Source: Musa acuminata AAA Group (taxonomy: Eukaryota; Streptophyta; Magnoliopsida; Zingiberales; Musaceae). From it: a stretch of 64,000 bases of DNA. The stretch spans positions 19,861,001 through 19,925,000 of the forward strand of contig NC_088345.1 of NCBI RefSeq assembly GCF_036884655.1, given 5' to 3'. Below, piece by piece: positions 56,123 to 64,000 of this stretch. The translations under genes were made by a program, and so were the position numbers. The notes below the pieces were generated by a model that made no database searches, was not told the DNA's origin, and was given only the letters and a program-made list of their open reading frames with translations. Within the stretch, counting starts at the first letter, position 1, and the number at the start of each line of letters is the position of its first letter.

Positions 56123-58076
56123 TGCTTTTTCATGAGTTGATTTTAAATTAGTTAGTAAAAAAATAAAAAAATATTATCATAAAAATTATATGCTTTATGA
56201 TAAAGTAACAAAATGTTATATTTAAATCTAATGCTCGTACACCTAATAAGATTAATCCTATGTATATTTTTAAGAAGCAATAATGTGTGTCTTGTTGATT
56301 TTCGTATTGCATTTTGATTTTGATTAAAAATGTTTTATGTTTAATGAAGTCATGCTTGATGAAATAATATAATGATGATTTGAAGTCATGCTTAATGAGT
56401 TTATATTTTGATATTATACATGATGATTTTTGTTATTTATGGCTTATTGATCTTTGTCACAATGAAAATTAATTTTTTGGTTTTAAACAATGATTCTTGT
56501 TTTTTGTTTGGTATAAATGACAAAGGCATACTTGTATGAAATAAATCACATGAATTGAAACAACTATAAAGAAGAAAGCATTTTTCTTAAAAAAAAAATT
56601 TTCTATCTTATTGAATTTTGAATAAGAGATTGATAAATCTATTTATGTTATTTTGAATCTCTTGAACTATGAAAGTGATTTTGATGATTTAAATTTGAAT
56701 AATTTTTTATTCAAATCATGATCTTGATTCCTTGATATTTATAAATTAAGATTTATTATGAATCAAGATTTTTCATTAATTGTTCTCCTATGATTCGACT
56801 TGGTATTTTCTTAAGAAAAGATTTTCTATATGAATTATGAGATTTCTTATGCATAAATCAAGATATTCTATCATTCTATCCTCCTATGTTTCTGTTCGTC
56901 ATTTACAAAAGAAGAGATGTGTTTAAATGAATCATGATTTTTCTTATGAATTCTTGGATTTATAACATGAGATTTTTTATAAATCAAGATTATTTAATAT
57001 GATTCTTCTTTTTTCTATTTGAGTCATCCAAAGAGAATCATAATATTTCTCTTAATTTTTTGATATTCACAACTTGAAATTTGGTTCATGACTCCCTTGT
57101 ATTAATGAAGTGTATATCTCATCACCCAATTAATTTTTTTTTATATTCTCCATGATATAAAATTATGTATGAAATACTCATAATATTATGTTGATGCATA
57201 CAAATGAGAAGTTATGATCATACATGGTAGAATATAATATAATTTAAAATTTTGATACCATCATGATTTGAAATATTTATGATTTGAAACGATGCATGCA
57301 ATACTTATGATTTTTTGATAAAATAATATGAAAGTTAACAATTATCATTTTCTGAAATGATACCTTATTTCAATATGCAATATTAAAATAAGAATGATAC
57401 TTTATCTTTATCATGATTTGAAAATTGATGTAAAGGGAAAACAATTACAACATTGTATTCTTCCCTTCTTTTTCATAATGACAAAGGGGGAGAAAAATTG
57501 CTAGCTTGCACATTTCAAAATGAAAGAAAAATTGCTAACTTATACGTTGCAAAGAGAGGCAAAACTTGCTAACTTTCTCATCTAAAAAAAGAAGCAAGAA
57601 GTGCTATCTTGCATATCTCAAGAGAGGCAATACTCATGATGCATGAATATCTCAAAAATTTGCTAGCTTGCATATTCTAAAATGGTGTAAAACTTACTAA
57701 ATTTGCTAGCTTACACATTATAAAGAAAGCAATAGCTTCCACTTATCAAAAGAGAAGAAAAAACTCACTAGCTTGTATGTTCTAAAGTGATAAATTTTTT
57801 TTGATTATGGGGAGCACTTCTCCTTTTCTATTGATGACAAAGGGTGAGAAGTCATAATGACAATCATGCATTAGATGATGTACTTGGATATTTTGATTAT
57901 GCATGAGTTTATGTTACATACAATGATATGATTAATTGGGTCTTTCAATATTCATGATGTATACAATGGCGAAATACTTATAATTTTTTGAATTCAAAGA
58001 TTCAATCAATACGACATATTGATATAGAGAGTTTAGTTTAAACTTCGTCGGTTGTCATCATAAAAAATGTGAAAAT
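56123..58076 (+). other. 3' noncoding zone of F
   Basis: AT-rich, no gene. AAAGGGGGAG at 57483-57492 and a degenerate AAAGGGTGAG at 57839-57848 bracket a short GCTAGC-rich zone. The final polypurine tract (~58061-58076) is degraded to AAAAAATGTGAAAAT. Confidence 0.75.
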
Positions 58077-58465
58077 TGTTGAATCTCGAATTTTGATGAT
58101 AAAATCAATTGAAGTGTTAGTCATCTAATGTGCGTTTAAGTGACGCAGGGCTAGCTTCGATCAAGGAAAGACAAATTGATTAAAGTAGGAAGAATCAAAC
58201 GTTGGGCCGGAGTGAACATGTTAGAAGATTGGACGTTGGGCCGTAGGATCGATCGACGTATTGGTAGAAGGCTTCGTGCCATGAGTTCGGATATCAGGCC
58301 AAGAAGATCGGACATTGCGCCAAAGAGATCAGATACTGTAGGAAGACAACATACCGATTGAGTAATATACCGAAAGAGAGGACGATGCGTTGAAGGATCA
58401 GACGAAACGCTGAAGGATCGGACAAAACGCCGAATGAACCAATAACATGCCGGACAATATAGGAT
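58077..58465 (+). repeat. 3' LTR of F, truncated
   Basis: TGTTGAATCTCG... matches the F 5' LTR for ~388 bases, then breaks within GGATCC. The remaining ~950 bases are deleted. Confidence 0.87.
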
Positions 58466-58530
58466 CCAAAATCGACGAATTTGTTGCCGCACTAATTCAC
58501 CCCTTTCTTAATGATGACTTGGTCCTGACA
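58466..58530 (+). repeat. Tail of B's 3' LTR
   Basis: CCAAAATCGACGAATTTG...GACTTGGTCCTGACA is closest to the last ~70 bases of B's 5' LTR (6670-6742) rather than to F's. It marks the right end of B and of the nest. Confidence 0.78.
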
Positions 58531-58559
58531 AAAATTACCACTAATCTATACACCTTTAT

Positions 58560-60350
58560 TGATACACTCCCCCTTAACCTAATTTAGATAAAAAAGAGAA
58601 AAAAAACTTCAAGTCTCTATTCCATCATCTTCCGTAAGCTACCAAGAAAAGGATAAATTAAACAACAGTACGAAAATGGACTCAGACTCTACATTCTAAA
58701 AGGGGTACAGGCTAACATCTCGTACACCCATATGAACTAATCTATCTGAAGTGGGGAGGTGGTAATGCAGAAGATTCCAACAAAACACCCTTACTCGTGG
58801 CAATATCGAAAGCCTCTACAATCTACGCCATTGATCCACATACGAAGGAGATATATCCTCCCAATAATGTAGCTACCTATAAGTAGTCTTATATAATATT
58901 ATACCTTTCTCATCGGCCTTCATTAGAAGGAAACTATAAATATCATCAGATGGCACAAGAGATAAATCTAACCGATAGATTTCGTTAGAGAAAACACTCT
59001 CAAATAACATTTCCAACCTTGAAACATTTCAGCATTCATTACAAATTAAATTAGAAAATAAATAAATATCCTAAATTTCAATAGCATTACAAAAAATAGG
59101 TTTGCAAGAGATCAACACATCTAAAATCCAACGAATCTATAAAAGTACATTCATACAGCCATTACCCATAAATTTTGAAAAACGATTCTGTAAATTCTTC
59201 GTAGAGTCAATAAAAGTCTCTAACACCAACTATTCTTAGGAGAGTAATGTAAATTTTAAAGATTAATATCCACATACTTAACCCTAAATCTCAGCCCGTA
59301 TACTATCATCCCTATTTAAAGACTGCAAAAGACGTCTCTCTTGCAAAGCAAATTTTAAAATGCGTAAGTCTTTAATGCCTAAGCCCCCAGTACTCTTACG
59401 GGGGCATTACAGTCTCCCAAGGTAGCAAATGCAAATAATGTAAACTACCACTATTTCCCCATAAGAACCTTCTGGCTACCTTTATGACTCTATCTAGAAT
59501 GAAATTAGACATCCATGTAATGCTAAAAGGATGCAAAAGAATAGAGTTTAAAATCAAATTAGTGAACATAATTCTACCAGCTTGAGATAACCTCATTCCC
59601 TGCCGACTCCCACTATTATACAACATATGTTGGACTAGGAAAGAAAAATATATGGTAGCCCATTCAGGTGGATTTTACTAATCCTTCTAAATAGTTGAAA
59701 GAAAAATACCCGTCGAAACATATTGCAAATGTCCCTCCTCACACTCCTTGATGTATTCCTAGGAAAGAAAATTTTGAATTTAGACATATTAATTCTTTCA
59801 TTGGTCAATACCTCGTACATTTGAAAAATATCCCTAATGGTATCATTCGTTAGCCCTAAAACATAATAAAATATCATTCGCATACCGACAAACATTGAAT
59901 TTACCTTTGAAGCAAATGAGGGTAATCAAATTTCTATCACATGCAGCATTAAGCATATAAGTAAGAATCTGACCAACCAGGATATAAGAATATGGGAAGA
60001 GTGGGTCCCTTTGGTGGATCCCTTGCTCACCAAAGTCTTAATCTAATTAATAAATTTTAAATAAAATTTAGTCAAAGGAGCATAAGGATAATATCCCATG
60101 ATAACCCATCATAGGCCTTTTATAAATCTAACTAGACTAACATCAAAAGGGGATTTACATTTAGAGTTATATATAGAATGCCACATCTCCTATATGATGA
60201 AAATATTATCAGGAATAAATTTACCTGAGATAAATACAGATTACTCTCTAAAAATAAGAGGTTCAAATAAGTCTTAAAACTATCAGCAAGAATCTTAGAA
60301 TGTGATAATTCATATAGAGATAGAGTGAAAATCAACTTCATGTGAAATGT
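58560..60350 (-). pseudogene. LINE (non-LTR retrotransposon) reverse transcriptase relic
   Basis: Minus-strand pieces read, in order: KAYDGLSWDIIL (60120-60085), DPLFPYSYILVGQ (~60010-59958), YANDILL (59884-59870) and INMSKFKIFFPRN (59635-59895). Then LSQAGRIMFTNLILNSILLHP and FLWGNSG follow (59396-59626). These are the reverse transcriptase and thumb motifs of plant L1-type LINEs, where the catalytic box is normally F/YADD; here it is YAND. Frameshifts and stops are frequent. The ends are uncertain, and the 5' endonuclease part was not found. Confidence 0.8.
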
Positions 60351-63288
60351 TGACTTTAGAAATAAATATAATAAATATCTTGGTGGGGAAGAACAGTATG
60401 ATCAAAGAAGTATTAAAAAATATAAATTATAGAATCAGATATGATATCATAATAAAATATATAATATTCAAGAAACTATCTTACCTTAGGGCCTCGGGCT
60501 CTTCCTTAGTCCTAAAGATTTGATAACACTTTAAATTTTACTATATGACTATAAAGAGGAGCAATAGTATCAAATATAACAAGAAAAAGAAAAATATCTC
60601 AATATTTTTTTTAGAACAATCTCCCCTTTTTCCCGGTTTTTAGAAAACAAAACTTCTTCCTCTTGTCAAAAATCTATACAGGAAGCAAATGTATCACTCC
60701 TTTTATTCTTCTGTCTTCTTTTCTCATGTCATTTCTTGTCTGAGGTAGCTTTCACATGACCCCTCCTATACGGAGCTCTATTGGTTCCACAGGTTGAAGT
60801 ATCTTTCGGGACAAGTAGTCATCAGTACAAGCCTCACTCTTAAATAGTGCCTGCCTACACCTTTTTTTTATTTTATTTTATTTTATCCCATGTCTTGATG
60901 CTTAGCTGTAGGATGGAAACTAATATCCATCCACCTTTTCATCAACACAGATCGTATAGAGTACCATTGGAAATTCCAGATATCTCCTTCCCTCCTCTCA
61001 CAAGAGAGTGTCGGCAAGGCTACATGCAGGAAAGCGTTCCAACCAAAAGGCAATTAGTACTTCTGCTTTCCAGTTCCCCGTCCTCCTATCCCCAACGTCT
61101 CCTTCCCAAATGTCATTGTTCTTTCCACCAAAAGTTCCTCACAATACAAAAGCTCGGGTCCCGCTCGCCTTGTAGCAACCAGTTTCCACCAATTCATCCA
61201 TCCATTCATCAATCATTCCTAATAATAATCAAGCCTCCCACATGATGAGGAAGCCATGCAAGTATGAATGTTCATATGGAAAAAAATTCGATGTTTACGC
61301 CGACATTGCCGCGTGATTCCGAGTCCAGGAATATTATTAGGCATCAGGAGACTGGTTTTGGATTGTTAACACAAACACAAACACACTCGTTGCAGCAGCA
61401 AGTACTTGTGGGCATCAAAATTCACATTATACTTCCAATTGTTCTTCATCTGCCAACCCTGAGTTGGACCATACTTTGAATGGGCCTAAACGACGACACC
61501 TGGAATCAATCAAGACAAACAAGACTTCCACCTAATCAATAATCGATTGCAGACCTCTATTAACCTACGAAAACCCATATAACGTCAACTTGTCATGTTG
61601 GATGCAGGGCGGCTAGCTGGCGATCGTATCATCGTCTAACTTCGTTGATGTCTTGGTTTCTAGGTGGACTTGTTTCGGAAGGAGAGAAGAAAAGAAGTTT
61701 CATGATGAGACGGCAGTAATCGAGTCATGAGACCACCACAAATTTCCTTGGGTGTACACGAAGCTCTTTTCTTCTTTAGATTTTTCACTTTTTTGCCATC
61801 ATCAGGTGAGGTAAAGTATAAATATTTGAATGTAACCTTAACAATTGAGTTTTGTTACTCTCATCTATAGTCCTAAATAGATGGGATTTATCATGATAAA
61901 GTAGAAAAAAATTGAATTAGTGTAAAAGAAAAGTGTAGACTTGTCTACAAATAAAATTATATTTTCCTCTTGTATCATATCTCAACTCTTTCTCTTTAGT
62001 TTTCTTTTTTTTTTTCCTTTTCCCATCATTTCCAATTCAAAAATGATATTCACAATCCAAGAATTTTAGTTCCCACGATTATTTTTCTCTTAAAACTTTC
62101 CTATATCGGTTAAAATGAATAGAGCAACCATATAAACTGATTTGTTCAGATAAAAATTTTGTGATATGAAAAAAAAAACCATGTTTGACAAATGGAATTC
62201 TATAAGATTTTCTAATGAATTTTCGGGATTTTTGTCACAATCACACTTAGGTTTAAGCAAATAAAATTTTCCACTAAGCTATCCAAAATCTTCAAGGATT
62301 GTGGATCGCATATTTAGGATGGAATATTTACCCTCCCATAATTTTCTCTTTTTTTTTGGGTAAAAAATAAAGTCACATTTTTTGTTAATCCACGTTGCTG
62401 AAAAATATAGATTACCATTAGCAACCGAAGAAGAAGGATAAATTAACCAAGTTGAATTAACTTATAATTGGGCTAGAAAAGTTCCAGTGTTGAAGCTAAA
62501 CACTACCTGAGATCCCGCTAAAATTTGATAATGATAGTCTTCTCCTTAAACCTAATACAACATTACAAATTATTAAAAGAAAACATAATGTCCACACTTT
62601 TAATTATACATAGACAAGATTTAGATATGGCTCTGTTACAAATATTCATATGTGAGATAAAGAGTGATATCAGATAGAAGTCTTATATATATTATGTTTA
62701 ACCTAAAATCTATTATATCTTCACCTTGACCAGTTTAAATCAAACTTATCATTGTAAGATGTCTGAATAGCTCACAAATTTTTTGATGTTTGCCAATAAT
62801 ACGAAATTTTTTGTGCATGTGTTAAATACGATATTGTGATTCTTGCAAATTGAAGCAAAAGGAGCATGAAATTGTATCTACAAGCCATCCTTGCATGCAT
62901 GAAAGGGATTTGTTGCCATCTAATCCCATTTACCCAATGGTATCTATCACCTGCCTCAGGCTGGCATACGAATATTATGTTGCAGGGGTTCATTATCTAA
63001 AATCAAATAATGATGAATATGTATCAAAACATACATTATATTAGACAAAATGTTAAGTTTACTAGATTTTGCGTAAAACATAATATACGTAACTTGACTC
63101 TTTTAATCCCTAGTAATATTAGATTACTGTCTTAATCTAACTTTGTTTATTTCATACATGAACTTTTTTAACATATGCTTCTATTCATGTATAGGTAGAT
63201 TGTTTTTCCCTTATTTGTAACAACATCTATTCATGTCCATTCATTATACTCAATTAAATTATAGCATAAATACATTATTAGTTTTAAT
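60351..63288. other. AT-rich intergenic DNA, no gene recognised
   Basis: A frame of 132 codons at 60847-61245 and one of 71 at 61264-61479 lie in the least AT-rich part. They have hydrophobic and Pro/Ser-rich composition without recognisable domains. The rest has T-runs (for example ~60862-60886 and ~62003-62017) and nothing I can name. This is the only stretch of the window besides the LINE not explained by LTR elements. Confidence 0.5.
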
Positions 63289-63396
63289 CGCTAGTTATAG
63301 GTGTATTATAAGCTAATCAAGTGAGTGATAATACATGTAACATGATATATATTATTTTGTTTATTATATTTTGATATTTTATCACTTTATATTATT

Positions 63397-63439
<43 letters not shown>

Positions 63440-64000
63440 GATATCTATTGATGAGATCACGATAATAATACCGATTCACCTTTAAACATAGGCTCTAAAT
63501 AATCCTAATCACAGGTTACTCGAGAGGGACTTCGAGATAATCGGACGGACTAGTATGCTATATACCCGTCCATATAAAGGAGGTAGTTGGTCTCATAGCT
63601 ACTTATATGGGGACACTAGGGATATAGTGCAAGTGCTCATTGGAAAATAAATTCACTGATTGATCTGCTCATGAAATGCTAGATAGTTGATGATACCTCA
63701 TTGTTAGACAACGATTCTATTATTCTAATAGTGTACTTGGTCCTTAGACTTGAGATACCAAAGATATCTTATATGAATACTCCATTCTTTGATACCAAAC
63801 TTATAAGCCATGGAAGTTCCAGATCTAACATAATCGGTCATCAAGAGTGATAGTCAACCTTACAAGGACTATTGAGTATCAATAGAGGATCATTCACTTT
63901 TGGTATCATGAGAGATCCCATGTGATTTTACTCAGATAAATCCCTAGCCAAGGTCATTCAGATTGAGAGAAAATAAGTTCTCCGGGAGAATCCAATTAGA
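63289..64000 (+). repeat. Old CopA LTR, continuing past the window
   Basis: CGCTAGTTATAGGTG is the CopA LTR start with T to C at base 1. The sequence then follows the A1 LTR (4625 onward) with many transitions to the window end (AGAATCCAATTAGA, matching ~5353 onward in A1). No CopA internal sequence precedes it, so it is a 5' LTR or a solo LTR. Confidence 0.88.
63402..63436 (+). repeat. (TA)n microsatellite in the old CopA LTR
   Basis: An uninterrupted TA run of 35 bases at the place of the short TATATATGCATG stretch of other CopA LTRs. Confidence 0.9.

Larger units (their letters stand above)
12866..58465 (+). mobile_element. SirB element F: gag-only, inserted in B's 3' LTR
   Basis: F has a 5' LTR in two parts (12866-13099 and 53989-55101), primer site, decayed gag, 3' noncoding zone and a truncated 3' LTR (58077-58465). 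The two LTR parts align with consecutive stretches of the 3' LTR, which proves that everything between 13100 and 53983 was inserted into it. Pol is absent. A deletion joined the middle of its 3' LTR to the tail of B's LTR near the GGATCC at 58462-58467. Confidence 0.87.
6232..58530 (+). mobile_element. SirB element B: outermost Sirevirus-like copia element of the nest
   Basis: B is the host of the whole nest. Its visible parts are the right part of the 5' LTR (6232-6742), primer site, gag, pol, a 3' noncoding zone, the left part of the 3' LTR (12367-12865), and a short LTR tail (58466-58530). That tail ends TTGGTCCTGACA, closely matching the end of the 5' LTR (TTGGTCCTAACA), and not the CGATCATAACA end of F. 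A1 interrupts its 5' LTR and F with all its contents interrupts its 3' LTR. It is the only SirB copy here with pol. Its target duplication would be AAAAT at 58531-58535, with the left copy outside the window. Confidence 0.85.

Noticed and set aside
58176..58361. 61-codon frame with WTLGRRIDRRIGRRL
   Set aside because: It is LTR sequence of F and is matched at 12990-13090 in the 5' LTR.

Overview
The window is plant nuclear DNA, almost all of it LTR retrotransposons of the Ty1/copia order (gag, protease, integrase, reverse transcriptase, RNase H in that order). I found no convincing host gene, tRNA or rRNA. The element types (Sirevirus/SIRE-like gag and long copia LTRs with an initiator-Met primer site) and the AT-rich intergenic DNA indicate a flowering plant. 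A monocot such as the banana order is only a guess; nothing here identifies the species.

Two families build the window. 'CopA' is a copia family with ~1.5 kb LTRs (TG...CA) and a very long 5' leader. Its copies are A1 (1-6231, decayed, + strand), A2 (14673-23441, - strand, young), solo LTR S1 (13480-23750, split by A2), E (34082-50937, - strand, damaged), and an old LTR piece at 63289-64000. 'SirB' is a Sirevirus-like family. Copy B has a decayed pol. Copies C, D, F and G keep gag but no pol, so they look like non-autonomous gag-only derivatives.

Layout from outside in: host DNA and a dead LINE (58531-63288) flank B (from left of the window to 58530). A1 sits in B's 5' LTR. F sits in B's 3' LTR, and C in F's 5' LTR. 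C's 3' LTR holds S1, which holds A2. C's gag holds D, D's 3' LTR holds E, and E's RNase H region holds G. The deepest path, B>F>C>D>E>G, is six elements. Six junctions close with 5-bp target-site duplications read directly from the sequence: CTTAC (S1), CTGCA (A2), CGAAG (D), ACACC (E), TGCGC (G) and GATCG/GATCA (C). The nest is therefore a stack of real insertions with a readable order.

The two families probably worked in different ways. CopA copies carry one gag-pol unit, a 5' leader with four matching stem-loops, and a U3 with paired CACGTG boxes. The gag-only SirB copies would need pol supplied in trans. They share a gag carboxyl end beside a splice-donor-like GTAAGT (clearest in C and D), three polypurine-tract-like motifs, and LTRs packed with GC-rich palindromes upstream of the TATA box. 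The points most worth checking are the CopA leader stem-loop array, the gag-only lineage, and the changes in tandem-repeat copy number between the two LTRs of G.
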